This document shows, in pieces, positions 43,537 through 52,986 of a DNA stretch of 64,000 nt. The position numbers and the translations under genes are program-made. Source of the stretch: DATFDN01 sp963756545 (GTDB taxonomy: Bacteria; Pseudomonadota; Alphaproteobacteria; Acetobacterales; Acetobacteraceae); NCBI GenBank assembly GCA_963756545.1, contig CAVWNY010000001.1, positions 806,001-870,000 of the forward strand, given 5' to 3'. The notes below the pieces were generated by a model. The model ran no database searches and was not told the origin of the DNA. It saw only the letters and a program-made list of their open reading frames with translations. How positions within the stretch are numbered: position 1 is the stretch's first letter; each line of letters starts with the position of its first letter.

Positions 43537-45054
43537 GTGCGTCGTCGAGAGCTGCTGGTCGCCGGTGCGGCGGTCCTCGCGACACGGCCGGCGCTCGCGC
43601 GCGCCGCTGCCCCGACACCAGACGCCGCGCCCTTCGATGCGGCGAGCGTGCGCAACCTTGCCCGCGCCTTGGCTGCCCAGCCATTCAAGCCGCCAGACGC
43701 AACCCTGCCGGACACGCTGAAGAACCTCGATTACCAAGACTACCGCGCCATCCGCTTCGACCCCGGACACGCTCTCTGGCGCGACCTGGGGCTGGGCTTC
43801 ACGGTGGAGTTCTTCCATCGAGGCTTCCTATTCAAGGACAAGGTCGAGATCTTCCAAGTCGCGGACGGGCGGGCGAGCCCGATCCGCTACAGCCCTGACC
43901 TGTTCACCTTCGGCAAAACCGCCCCGCCGCCCGCCTCGGCCGATCTCGGCTTCGCCGGGTTCCGCATTCATGCGCCGATCAACCGGCCCGACTATTACGA
44001 CGAGGTCTGCGCGTTCCTGGGCGCCAGCTATTTCCGTGCCGTGGCGAAGGGGCAGGGTTACGGGCTATCGGCGCGCGGGCTGGCGATCAAGACGGCCGAT
44101 CGGGCAGGAGAGGAATTCCCCGCCTTCAAGACATTCTGGCTGGAGCGCCCGGCCAAGAACAGCACCTCGATGGTGGTGCACGCGCTGCTCGACAGCCCCA
44201 GCGCGGCGGGCGCGTTCCGTTTCACCATCCGGCCGGGCGAGGCGACGATCTTCGATGCGGAAATGGCGCTCTATCCCCGGTCGGACATCGCCGAGGCCGG
44301 CATCGCGCCATTGACCAGCATGTTCTTCTTCGACGCCAACAACCGGGCCGGATACGACGACTATCGCGCGGCCGTGCATGATTCGAACGGTCTGCTGCTG
44401 TGGACCGGACATGACGAGCATATCTGGCGTCCGCTGACCAACCCGCGCGAGCTCCAGTTCAGCAGCTTCTCCGACATGAATTCGCGCGGTTTCGGGCTGA
44501 TGCAGCGAAAGCGGGCCTTCGCCGATTTCGAGGATCTGGAGGCGCATTACGAGAAGCGGCCCTCGCTCTGGGTGGAGCCGATCGGCGATTGGGGCAACGG
44601 CGCGGTGGACTTGGTCGAGATCCCGAGCGCGCGCGAGGTCAACGACAACATCGTCGCGTTCTGGCGCCCGCGCGATGCGCTGAAGGCCAAGGGCGAGTAC
44701 CTGATGAACTACCGCCTGCACTGGTGCTGGTCGGCACCCGGTGAGACCAAGCTGGGCAAGGTGACGCAGACACGCTGCGGGCTTTCGTGGGACCAGAAGA
44801 ACCGGCTTTTCGTGCTCGATGTAGCCGGGCCGGCGCTGAAGGAGTTGCCGGCCGGGACCACGCCCACGCTGGATGCGACCAACGCCGGTGGCAAGCTGCT
44901 CAATCCGGTCAGCCAGCCGAACCCGGATCTGAATGCCTGGCGCATTAGCCTGGAGATGTCGCCCGAAGGCCAGAAGCTTGTCGAGCTTCACGCGCGGCTG
45001 ATGGACGGCGACAAGTCGCTGACCGAGACATGGATTTACCGGTGGACCCCCTGA
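43537..45054 (+). CDS. opgG: Periplasmic glucan biosynthesis protein OpgG/MdoG
   Basis: A 505-residue periplasmic protein for branching or transfer of osmoregulated periplasmic glucan. An N-terminal signal (MRRRELLVAGAAVLATRPAL, ending ALARA) has Tat-like arginines, as in the OpgD paralogue, so it could be named opgD. Diagnostic stretches are LDYQDYRAIRFDPGHALWRD, FHRGFLFKDKVEIFQV, FAGFRIHAPINRPDYYDEVC, FLGASYFRAVAKGQGYGLSA and MNSRGFGLMQRKRAFADFED, then YHWCW-like LHWCWSAPGE. Length is normal. GTG start with GGGAGG upstream. It overlaps the start of the glucosyltransferase gene by 25 bases, the standard opgGH arrangement. Confidence 0.93.
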   Translation: MRRRELLVAGAAVLATRPALARAAAPTPDAAPFDAASVRNLARALAAQPFKPPDATLPDTLKNLDYQDYRAIRFDPGHALWRDLGLGFTVEFFHRGFLFKDKVEIFQVADGRASPIRYSPDLFTFGKTAPPPASADLGFAGFRIHAPINRPDYYDEVCAFLGASYFRAVAKGQGYGLSARGLAIKTADRAGEEFPAFKTFWLERPAKNSTSMVVHALLDSPSAAGAFRFTIRPGEATIFDAEMALYPRSDIAEAGIAPLTSMFFFDANNRAGYDDYRAAVHDSNGLLLWTGHDEHIWRPLTNPRELQFSSFSDMNSRGFGLMQRKRAFADFEDLEAHYEKRPSLWVEPIGDWGNGAVDLVEIPSAREVNDNIVAFWRPRDALKAKGEYLMNYRLHWCWSAPGETKLGKVTQTRCGLSWDQKNRLFVLDVAGPALKELPAGTTPTLDATNAGGKLLNPVSQPNPDLNAWRISLEMSPEGQKLVELHARLMDGDKSLTETWIYRWTP

Positions 45055-47213
45055 GTGGCCAGAGCGCCGATCGCCTCGCTCGCATTCCCGACGATTTCCG
45101 GACTCTCCCCGAGGAGGCGCCGCTACCCATGCCCGCGCAGAAGCTGCACGCGGTGGGCGCGCGCGTCATGCCCGCGACATCGCCCCCCCGGATCGGGTTG
45201 CGCCGCCTTGCCGTGATTGGCGGCTCGATCGCGATGACCGGGGCTGCCGCCTGGCAGATGTATCGCGTGCTGGCGACCAATGGGCTGACCGCGCTGGGCG
45301 CGGTGATGGTGCTGCTGTTCGTGCTTCTGTTCGGCTGGATCGCGCTCGCCTTCACCAGCGCGGTGGCGGGCTTCGCCTCGGTTCTGCGCGGTGGCGGCCA
45401 GGCTCTCGCGGACCTGCCCGGCGGGCCGCCGCGCACCCGCACCGCGCTACTGATGCCCACCTACAACGAGTCCCCCGCCCGCGTGGCGGCGGCCGTCGAG
45501 GCAATCGCGGAGTCGCTTGCCTCCCTGGGCGCGCGCGATCGGTTCGACATTTTTCTGCTGAGCGACACCACCGATCCCGATATCTGGATCGAGGAGGAGG
45601 CGGCGTTCCTCGCCCTGCGCGCGCGGCTGCCCTGCGGAGTGTTCTACCGGCGGCGCAGCCGGAACACCGCGCGCAAGGCGGGCAATGTCGCCGACTGGGT
45701 GATGCGCTTCGGCGGGGCCTATCCGCAGTTCCTGATCCTCGACGCCGACAGCGTGATGACCGGGGAGGTGCTGCTGCGCCTGGCCGCGCACATGGAGCGC
45801 TGCCCGGGTCTTGGGCTGGTGCAAACGCTGCCGGTGATTGTCGGTGCGGCAACGCCGTTCGCGCGGCTCCAGCAATTCGCCGCGCGTGTCTATGGGCCGG
45901 TGATCGCGCATGGGCTCGCGTTCTGGCACGGGGCGGAGGGCAACTACTGGGGCCACAACGCAATGATCCGCACGCGCGCCTTTGCCGACTGTGCGGGGCT
46001 GCCCGTGCTGCCCGGCCGCAAGCCGTTCGGCGGCCATATCCTGAGCCACGACTTCGTCGAAGCCGCGTTGCTGCGCCGCTGCGGCTGGGCCGTGCATATG
46101 TTCCCCGGTCTGGGCGGCAGCTTCGAGGAATCACCGCCCTCACTGACCGATGTCGCTGTCCGCGACCGGCGCTGGTGCCAGGGAAACCTCCAGCACGCCG
46201 CGGTATTGCCGGCCCGCGGGCTGCACTGGATCAGCCGCTTGCACCTGCTGACGGGCATCGGGTCCTATGTCACCGCTCCGCTCTGGCTGCTGTTCCTGCT
46301 GGTCGGATTGCTGATCGCGTTGCAGGCGCATTTCGAGCCGTTCGACTACTTTCCGGCCGGCCGCAGCCTGTTCCCGCGCTGGCCGGTTGTGGACCCGGTG
46401 CGCGCGCGCTGGCTGTTCGAGGGGGCGATGGGCGTGCTGCTCGCGCCCAAGCTGCTGGGCCTCCTCGCCACGCTGCTGCGTGGCCAAGATCGCCGGGGCT
46501 GCGGGGGGGCGCTGCGCCTGTTCATTGGGGTGTTCGTGGAGACGATCCTGTCCGGCCTCATCGCGCCGATCGCCATGCTGACGCAGACGCTGGACGTGAT
46601 CTCCGTGCTGCGCGGGCGGGATTCCGGTTGGCATCCGCAGCGGCGGGAGGACGGCGGCATTGCCGTTGTGGAGATCGCACGGCGCTACGGCCCGCACACG
46701 CTGCTCGGGTTTGGGTTCGCGGGAGCGGCGGTACTCGTTTCGCCCTATCTCGCGCTCTGGATGCTGCCGGTCGCGGCGGGCCTGGTGCTCGCCATCCCGC
46801 TCGCGCTCCTGACCGGTCATCGCGCCACCGACCGCGCGCTCCGCCGCGTGGGCCTCTTGCGCACGCCTGAGGAAACCGCCCCGCCGCCCGTGCTGCGCCG
46901 CGCCACCGACCTGCACCAGGCGCCCATGAGCGGCGCCGGACCGACAGGCGTGCGCCGCCTGTTCACCGACCCGACGCTGCTGTCCGCGCACCTTTTCATG
47001 CTGGCACCACCTCGCCGTCGCCGCGAGGGCCCGCTCCCGGTGGCACTGGTGATAGGTCGGGCAAAGCTGGACGAGGCGGATACGCTCGATGAGGCGCTGG
47101 CCGCGATGACGCCAGCGGAAACGGCAGCCGTGCTGGGGGATGAGGAGTGTGTCCGCCACGCTAGGAGGCTGGCGAGAATACCTCACCGGATTCGGCTAGA
47201 CGCGGAGTCCTAG
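45030..47213 (+). CDS. opgH: Glucan glucosyltransferase OpgH/MdoH
   Basis: A 727-residue inner-membrane family-2 glycosyltransferase that polymerises UDP-glucose into the periplasmic glucan backbone. Transmembrane helices flank a cytoplasmic catalytic domain: two at about 60-120 (VMVLLFVLLFGWIALAFTSA) and several after 400 (APLWLLFLLVGLLIAL). Catalytic motifs are ALLMPTYNE, the metal-binding LILDADSVM, HDFVEAALLRR and the Q-x-x-RW-type RDRRWCQGN. The ATG lies within the end of opgG. Expression is probably osmotically controlled as in relatives; no operator is visible. Confidence 0.94.
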   Translation: MDLPVDPLSGQSADRLARIPDDFRTLPEEAPLPMPAQKLHAVGARVMPATSPPRIGLRRLAVIGGSIAMTGAAAWQMYRVLATNGLTALGAVMVLLFVLLFGWIALAFTSAVAGFASVLRGGGQALADLPGGPPRTRTALLMPTYNESPARVAAAVEAIAESLASLGARDRFDIFLLSDTTDPDIWIEEEAAFLALRARLPCGVFYRRRSRNTARKAGNVADWVMRFGGAYPQFLILDADSVMTGEVLLRLAAHMERCPGLGLVQTLPVIVGAATPFARLQQFAARVYGPVIAHGLAFWHGAEGNYWGHNAMIRTRAFADCAGLPVLPGRKPFGGHILSHDFVEAALLRRCGWAVHMFPGLGGSFEESPPSLTDVAVRDRRWCQGNLQHAAVLPARGLHWISRLHLLTGIGSYVTAPLWLLFLLVGLLIALQAHFEPFDYFPAGRSLFPRWPVVDPVRARWLFEGAMGVLLAPKLLGLLATLLRGQDRRGCGGALRLFIGVFVETILSGLIAPIAMLTQTLDVISVLRGRDSGWHPQRREDGGIAVVEIARRYGPHTLLGFGFAGAAVLVSPYLALWMLPVAAGLVLAIPLALLTGHRATDRALRRVGLLRTPEETAPPPVLRRATDLHQAPMSGAGPTGVRRLFTDPTLLSAHLFMLAPPRRRREGPLPVALVIGRAKLDEADTLDEALAAMTPAETAAVLGDEECVRHARRLARIPHRIRLDAES

Positions 47214-47744
47214 AAGCCTCTTCCAGAACAGGGACACGTTGGTTACTCCCCAAGCCGCACATCTTGTCCAGGCTGACCTCCACCCCGCCGGCGGAAGCAT
47301 GGCCGGTGAACGGGCCGCCCGACGGCATTACCCGCCAGGCGGCGCGCAAACGCCATCCCGCAATTCATAGGCTTGCGCGTACGACCCCGTCACCAGGAGT
47401 CCGAAGAAGGCCCCAATGATGTCGCCAAAAATGCCTGCATTGTAGTAGGAGGTGCACCTCGGAAGCATTCGCCGACAGCTTCGAGGCTCTTACTGATGGT
47501 GCGGTCTGTTCCGCCTTCGGGCTGTAGCGGAGGGGGCGGTCCCTGCAACCACCCCAAGGATGGCTGGGCCTGCTCCGTGCCAGCAACGGCGTCAGCAGGA
47601 ATCCCGTGGTGACAACGCGGTTCGCTGTGATCATCGTGGTCTCGCGCCCGGATAAAGCCTGAATGATAACCCGCCGCTCGGACCACGTTTGACAAGCGGG
47701 ATGGAGCCGCCTGCCGAACGGAGGAGCACGGATGGCGGCGCCGA
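47214..47744. other. Intergenic region between opgH and the M20 hydrolase gene
   Basis: Contains only a possible short - strand coding stretch (47328-47468, listed separately). In its upstream part a - strand reading starts with a signal-peptide-like MITANRVVTTGFLLTPLLA (near 47634) but does not remain open as a convincing protein. A small exported protein broken by frame changes could have been here. Confidence 0.4.
47328..47468 (-). pseudogene. Short hydrophobic coding remnant
   Basis: Forty-six codons from ATG 47468 with a membrane-like segment (YYNAGIFGDIIGAFFGLLVT) ending YELRDGVCAPPGG. The composition looks coding. Together with the signal-like sequence beginning near 47634 in another frame, it could be the end of a small exported or membrane protein that lost its frame. 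No family recognised. Confidence 0.3.
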
Positions 47745-48986
47745 TCATCTGGCCAGATAGCGCCGAGCGCCCTCCGCGAGCACACGCAGGCCCATCGCCA
47801 GGTCCTCGCGCTTGGTGTCCTCGGCCCAATGGTGGCTTATGCCGCCGATCGACGGCACGAACAGCATTGCCGCGGGCAGCCTGCGCGCCAGGTACTGCGC
47901 ATCATGCCCGGCGCCGCTTGGCATGCGCTGCCAGCCGCCCGGTGCCAGAGCTTCGGCCGAAGCGGCGAGCACGTCCTGCAACTCGGGGGCACAGAGAGCC
48001 GGGGTGGACTGGCTCATCACCTCCAGCGTCGCGGTGCAGCGCTCGCGGCGATTGCTCTCCTGAATCGCCCGGCGCACGAGACCGTCAAGCCGCTCCAGCA
48101 CCTCCGTGGAGATGTCGCGGACCTGGAACAGGACTTCGGCGCGGCCCGGAATGATGGAGGGCGCGCCAGGCTCGAGCGTGATGCGGCCCGCCGTCCAGAC
48201 CGTCCGTTCGCCGCAGTGCTTCGGGAACTCCGAATCGATCCAGCCCAGCATTCGCACCGCGGCAAGGCCGGCATCGCGCCGCTCCGCCATCGTGGTCCCG
48301 CCAGCATGGTCCTGCTGTCCCTCGAAGATGATGCGATACTGCCAGATCCCGACGATGCCCGTGACCACTCCGACACGATGGTTCTGGCTCTCGAGCGTCG
48401 TGCCCTGTTCGATGTGCAATTCGAGGAAACCCTTGTAGCGGCCCTCCTCCATCGCGAGTTGCGGGCGACCGGCCAGCCCGGCTTCCTCCAATGCTCGGCG
48501 CAGGCTCTTGCCGTCATAGCGGTTAATGAGGCGGTCGATTTCCGCCTCCTCCAGCAGCCCGGTAAACGAGCGCGAGCCGATGAAGGAGCCGTAGTGGCCC
48601 TCCTCGTCGGCGAAGGCGATCGCGTCCACCGGCAGGCCGGCGCGGGCCAGCGCCACGGCTGCCATCACGCCCAGTGCGCCATCCAGCCAGCCCGCCTGGT
48701 TCTGACTCTCGATGTGGCTCCCCGCCAGCAGCTTCGACCCGGACCCGGGATGGCGACCCAGCACGTTGCCGATGCCGTCCATCTCGGGCTGAAGACCCGC
48801 CTCCTCCATTCGCGCCATCAGCCAGCGACGGGCTTCAATGTCCTGCGGCGTGAAAGTTGGACGGTGGACGCCCGTCCTGAACGCGCCGATCTGACGAAGG
48901 TTGTCGAGATCCGCGAGGAATCGCTCGGCATCCGGCTCTTGCATGTCCATGGTGCGCAGACTGGCGGCGGACAGCGCCACCCGCAA
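47745..48986 (-). CDS. M20-family N-carbamoyl-L-amino-acid hydrolase / allantoate-type amidohydrolase
   Basis: About 413 residues (401 if ATG 48950 is used; neither start has a good ribosome binding site). A dinuclear metal amidohydrolase: GSHIESQNQAGWLDGALGVM supplies the first His and bridging Asp, AFADEEGHYG the Glu pair, LELHIEQGTTLES another His and Glu, and SGAGHDAQYLARRLP and GGISHHWAEDT the C-terminal motifs. Members cleave N-carbamoyl-amino acids or allantoate, releasing CO2 and ammonia. That would complete hydantoin breakdown by the HyuA/HyuB pair 8 kb away, although the gene stands alone here. The exact substrate cannot be read from sequence. Confidence 0.88.
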   Translation of the reverse strand: MRVALSAASLRTMDMQEPDAERFLADLDNLRQIGAFRTGVHRPTFTPQDIEARRWLMARMEEAGLQPEMDGIGNVLGRHPGSGSKLLAGSHIESQNQAGWLDGALGVMAAVALARAGLPVDAIAFADEEGHYGSFIGSRSFTGLLEEAEIDRLINRYDGKSLRRALEEAGLAGRPQLAMEEGRYKGFLELHIEQGTTLESQNHRVGVVTGIVGIWQYRIIFEGQQDHAGGTTMAERRDAGLAAVRMLGWIDSEFPKHCGERTVWTAGRITLEPGAPSIIPGRAEVLFQVRDISTEVLERLDGLVRRAIQESNRRERCTATLEVMSQSTPALCAPELQDVLAASAEALAPGGWQRMPSGAGHDAQYLARRLPAAMLFVPSIGGISHHWAEDTKREDLAMGLRVLAEGARRYLAR

Positions 48987-49400
48987 GTCGCTGGCGACGT
49001 GGTCCGGGCCGGGTCGGAGTGCTTAGCTAGCCAGTCGTCCGCCCAGTCCTCAGCGGTGCGATCTGCCACCCCGGTGTCACGCGCTCCCTCCAAGTCCAGC
49101 CGCGCGCGATTCCAAGCGCTGGCACCTTCCTGCCACCTCGGTCCCGGAGAGCGCAGCCTGTTGGTCGGTGGCCGGATCTGGCCGAGAGTTGTCTGGCCGC
49201 TTTCGGGTGCTGATCACGTGAAAACGGACGATTGAACCCGATATCGATACGGCCGTCGCGACCCTTGAAGCAGCCACGGGTGACGGGTTGTTAACCTAAC
49301 GCTCTCGGCGACTTTCGGGGAACGGCCGCGTCATATCGGCATCTGGTTCCACCGCGTCGCGCATCAACCCCTCGCATTGTGGTGGGCGGCGGCGCGCGGT
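48987..49400. other. Intergenic region with a dispersed 20-bp repeat
   Basis: No supported gene. It holds the second copy (49166-49185) of the 20-bp sequence at 41597-41616. The - strand reading LRR-like open frames here are compositional. Confidence 0.35.
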
Positions 49401-49985
49401 CCGCTCCACCCGGGCATCGTCAACATGGTCGAAGCGTGGCTCGGCCAGGACCCGGACCGCTGGCCCGGACGACATCCGCCGCAGCTGGCCCTTTCTCATC
49501 GCGAGCTGGTCCGATCGGCGCGTGGAGCCCAACCGGGGCTATTACGAGCTCAATCAGCGGGTCGCACGCGAGGGATGGTCGGAATCGCGCGTGCGCGACT
49601 ATGCTGCCCTGTTCCGGCCGCGGCTGAAGGTCGACCGCAAGTTCGGCTCGCCGCATCCGCTCTCCTGGACCGACAGCGACCGCCCCGCCCCTCTACTCTC
49701 ATGCGATGTCGAGTATCCGCATCCGTACGAACTGCTGCCCATTCCCGACGAGAAGCTCGCTTACGCGGTTACGCGCTTTCGGGATAATCTCGACCTCGCG
49801 CCGGTCGCTCGAAGCCGAGAGTTCCGGCCAAGACTACATCTATTTGGAGACGACGCGACCTGAAGATGGCGCCGGGCCGATCGCCTATGACAGTTACGGG
49901 CTCACCGGGCCGATTGCGCTGTTCCTACAGCTAATGGAAAGGCTGGTCGAATTCGCGCCCGATCGTGCCCGAGCCGAAATCGCCC
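49401..49985 (+). pseudogene. Fragment of a large protein, possibly SIR2/DUF4020-type, frameshifted
   Basis: Three consecutive coding-like blocks in changing frames: GIVNMVEAWLGQDPDRWP (about 49415-49468); then DDIRRSWPFLIASWSDRRVE, NRGYYELNQRVAREGWSESR, ALFRPRLKVDRKFGSPHPLS and YPHPYELLPIPDEKLAYAVT (49469-49790); then SSGQDYIYLETTRPEDGAGP and TGPIALFLQLMERLVEF (49825-49960). The pattern reminds me of the C-terminal DUF4020 region of SIR2-type proteins, some of which act in phage defence. This is recall and weak. The start of the gene is missing and the end runs into a helicase fragment. Confidence 0.5.
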
Positions 49986-50049
49986 ATTGGCCGGCAGCCC
50001 ACAGCGCGCCATTGGTAGGCCTGTCCGGACCACGGCATCGCGGATCGGA

Positions 50050-50600
50050 CCACAGGCTCGCTCTCCGGAGCCGTCACACCCTGGGTCGTACTGCCCGCGA
50101 GCGACTCCCGCAGCCTGGACCAGCGCCTGCCCCCGCCCTGGTTCCTGACCGCGATGGCAAGCGCCCGCCGCTGCCCCACCAGCACCACCAGCCGTTTGCC
50201 CCGGGTCAGCCCGGTGTGGAGCAGGTTGCGCGCCAGCACGGCGTAGTGCTGGGTGCTGAGCGGGATCATCACCGCCGAGTATTCCGAGCCCTGGCTCTTG
50301 TGGATCGTGGTGGCGTACGCCAGCACCAGCTCGTCCAGCTCCCCGAAGCCATACCCGACCTCCCGCCCGTCGAAGCTGACGCCGAGCTCGCCCTGCACGG
50401 TGTCGACCCGAGCGATCACGCCAAGGTCGCCGTTGAACACGTCGCGGTCGTAGTCGTTCACCACCTGCATCACCTTGTCGCCCGGACCGAAGGTCCAGCC
50501 GAACCGCTCCACCCGCCTCTCGCCCGGCGGGTTGAGCGCCTGCTGCAAGGCGAGTTTCAGCGCGCGGGTCGGGGCGCCTAGCGCGCACGGCGGCGATTTT
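50050..50600 (-). pseudogene. RecD2-like helicase, C-terminal fragment
   Basis: The - strand frame (stop 49931) encodes QQALNPPGERRVERFGWTFG, PGDKVMQVVNDYDRDVFNGD, LVLAYATTIHKSQGSEYSAV and HTGLTRGKRLVVLVGQRRAL. These are the last helicase motifs (IHKSQG = motif V, TRGKRLVV = motif VI) of RecD2-type 5'-3' helicases. Walker A and the whole N-terminal part are absent. After LRESLAG (about 50100) the reading continues only into unrelated sequence. Residue of a DNA-repair or defence-associated helicase. Confidence 0.8.
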
Positions 50601-50628
50601 TTCCACGACCTCGTCCAGATGCCACTTT

Positions 50629-50712
50629 GCGCGGGAAGCGGAAGTAGAGCCAGACGACATGGCTGATGTTCTCGGCCGGAAAGCGGTGGCCGGCGTAGTT
50701 GAGGAAGGCACG
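50629..50712 (-). pseudogene. IS6-family transposase, N-terminal scrap
   Basis: The - strand reads FLNYAGHRFPAENISHVVWL then YFRFP, the start of IS6/IS26-type transposases (usually followed by a helix-turn-helix region). Homology stops at about 50629, where the helicase remnant begins. An IS6-mediated deletion may have created the junction. Confidence 0.65.
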
Positions 50713-51171
50713 GGCGGCTATCCCGTTCGCCTATGCGACCCGGCCCGGCCCGGACCCGCTAACCTGACCATGCCCGCAAGCGGCAGGGAGACACGGATCG
50801 AGGATCGTCCACGTCGGTCAGGTCGCTTCCATAGCGTCGGCCGCACGTCTATGCTGCGCATAGCTGCTTGGGGTCCACATAGGTCTTCGAAGGCGTCGGA
50901 CACTTCCCTGGAATCACATCTGCCCCGGCCATTCAACTCCCCACATCAGCCGTTCCGGAGTGATTCTGAAATGGGCTCATCGCGGTCGAGGTTCATCGGG
51001 ACAGCCAACAGCGAGCGCCTTCGGGGGTCGGCGCAGTCAGTTCGAGATAATGCGCGATTGCGACGTACCCAGGTTCGGGGACGAGCGCAGCCGTAACGCA
51101 TACGCGAACTTGACAGGGTCCGAGGCCGGTGCAGGATGTTTTTTACCTCAATACGAGGGGAGAGGTCTTGG
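50713..51171. other. Intergenic region upstream of the M28 peptidase gene
   Basis: No supported gene. GGGGAGAGG at about 51155-51163 is the ribosome binding site for ATG 51172. A promoter is expected within the 150 bases before it, but no consensus is convincing. Confidence 0.4.
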
Positions 51172-52938
51172 ATGTCACGTCAGGAAGTCATTCAGGAGGT
51201 CTCCGCCGACAACGTGCGCCGGCACGTCGAGCACATCACGACCAGCATCCCCTCCCGCCTCGCGGGCTCCCCGAACGCGCGCCGGATGGCGGAGTACAGC
51301 CTGCAGGCGCTGCGCGATGCCGGAGCAGATGCGCGCATGCAGGAGCTTCCCGGCCTGGTCAGCTTTCCCGAAAAGGCCGAGCTCCGCGTCATCACACCGT
51401 CCGAGATCGCGATTGAGGCGAACACGCTGGGCCACAGCGTGCCGACGCTGCCGGACGGGATCGCCGGCGAGCTGATGGATGTCGCGAGCGGGGCGTTCGA
51501 GGATTACGCAAGCCGCGACGCCACGGGCAAGATCACGCTATCGGAGCTGTCGTATAGCCCCACGCGACACGAGAAGCAGCGCATCTCCGGCCTGATGGGG
51601 GCTATCGGCTGCGTGATGATGAACTGGGGTCATCCGGAGAACGCGGCTGTCCCGTTCGGATCGGTCAAGCCCGCCTGGGGCAATCCGACACCGGACGCCT
51701 ACAAGAGGGAGATGCCGACCTTGCCATGCATCGGCATCGCCCGGACCGCAGGCCTGCAGATGCGGAAGATGCTGCAGAACGGCCCGGTGCGAGTGTGGTT
51801 TCGCGCCAATGTCGAGAACGGCTGGCGGCCGGTGCAGATCACGCTGGGCGAGCTCAAGTCGCCGCGCTCCGAGGAGTTCGTCCTCGTCGGCGGCCATCAG
51901 GATTCCTGGCAAGGACCGCAGGCGACCGACAACGCCGCGGGGAATGCCTGTCTGATGGAGCTGGCCCGCGTGTTCGGGAAGCACCGCGACGAGCTGCGCC
52001 GTGGCCTCGTCTTCGGGTTCTGGACCGGGCACGAGACGGGGACGATGATCGGCTCCTCCTGGTTCGCCGACCACGAATGGGATCGGCTGCGCCAGCACGC
52101 GGTCGGTTACGTGCAGATCGACCAGCCGGGATGCGCCGGCACGAGCGAGTGGAGCACCGGATCCAACGCGGAGCTGCGCCGGATGCACCAGGCAGTGGAG
52201 CACGAGATGCTCGGCGGCCGCTCGATCCACTGGCACCGCGCCGCCAAGAACGGCGATTCCTCATTCTTCGGCCTGGGAATCCCGATGATCGCCGGCGAGG
52301 GCGCCTTCACGCGGGCGGAGTTGGAGGCGACGGCGCTCGCGGGCCTGGGCTGGTGGCATCATTCGATCGAGAACACGATTGACAAGCTCGACTGGACCTC
52401 CATGCAGGACCATCTGCGGGTCTACGCCGGCTGGGTGTGGGAGATGGCGACGGCGCCTGTCCTGCCGTTCGAGTTCGTCAGCGTGGCCGACCAGTTCATC
52501 GAGCGGCTGACCGCGTTGCGCACGCAGGGCGATCCGATCGGACTGACCGGCACCATCCAGCGCGCGCAGGATTTACGCGCCGCCGCCGCCGCGCTCGACA
52601 CGACCGCCGAGACCTGGCGCGCGCGCTATGCAAAGGGCGGCGTGAAAGATGATGTCCCGGCCACGATCCTCAACACCTGCCTGAAGCGCCTGTCGCGCGC
52701 GCTGGTGCCGCTCGCGAGCACGGCACGCGGAACGTACGGCCACGACGTGTACGGCTACACGCCGCAGCGAACGATGATCCCGTCCCTCTACGACACGCCG
52801 CGCCTGGGAAGGCTCGCCGCCGACAGCGAGGATCGCTGGATGTTGGAGGTGCAACTCATTCGCGAGCGCAACCGGGTGACGGATGCGCTCAGCGACTGCT
52901 GTCTGCTGGTGGAGGACACGCTGCGGCAGCTTCGGTAG
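51172..52938 (+). CDS. M28-family metallopeptidase with PA-domain-like insert
   Basis: About 588 residues; the start at ATG 51172 is set by the purine-rich ribosome binding site before it. A PA-like region (about 105-165) precedes the zinc peptidase domain: VLVGGHQDSWQGPQATDNAA (His and Asp ligands), FGFWTGHETGTMIGSSW (the general-base Glu region, here GHETG rather than the usual EE pair), VGYVQIDQPG (Asp) and LGWWHHSIENTIDK (His). A C-terminal helical domain follows, as in glutamate-carboxypeptidase-like members. No signal peptide is visible, so probably cytoplasmic. It lies next to peptidase and transporter genes of the catabolic island. Substrate unknown, perhaps small peptides or amino-acyl amides. 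Confidence 0.88.
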   Translation: MSRQEVIQEVSADNVRRHVEHITTSIPSRLAGSPNARRMAEYSLQALRDAGADARMQELPGLVSFPEKAELRVITPSEIAIEANTLGHSVPTLPDGIAGELMDVASGAFEDYASRDATGKITLSELSYSPTRHEKQRISGLMGAIGCVMMNWGHPENAAVPFGSVKPAWGNPTPDAYKREMPTLPCIGIARTAGLQMRKMLQNGPVRVWFRANVENGWRPVQITLGELKSPRSEEFVLVGGHQDSWQGPQATDNAAGNACLMELARVFGKHRDELRRGLVFGFWTGHETGTMIGSSWFADHEWDRLRQHAVGYVQIDQPGCAGTSEWSTGSNAELRRMHQAVEHEMLGGRSIHWHRAAKNGDSSFFGLGIPMIAGEGAFTRAELEATALAGLGWWHHSIENTIDKLDWTSMQDHLRVYAGWVWEMATAPVLPFEFVSVADQFIERLTALRTQGDPIGLTGTIQRAQDLRAAAAALDTTAETWRARYAKGGVKDDVPATILNTCLKRLSRALVPLASTARGTYGHDVYGYTPQRTMIPSLYDTPRLGRLAADSEDRWMLEVQLIRERNRVTDALSDCCLLVEDTLRQLR

Positions 52939-52955
52939 GAGCCAGAATTTACCCT

Positions 52956-52972
52956 CTCCTTGTGGGAAGGAG
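52956..52972. terminator. Small hairpin between convergent M28 and M20 genes
   Basis: CTCCTT and AAGGAG pair around GTGGG. Its place between two convergent stop codons suits a bidirectional terminator, but there is no T-run on either side. Confidence 0.3.
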
Positions 52973-52986
52973 TGAGCGGAGGGGTT

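Noticed and set aside
47829..49235. 468-codon + strand ORF opposite the M20 hydrolase
   Set aside because: Antisense shadow; the - strand has all the metal-ligand motifs.
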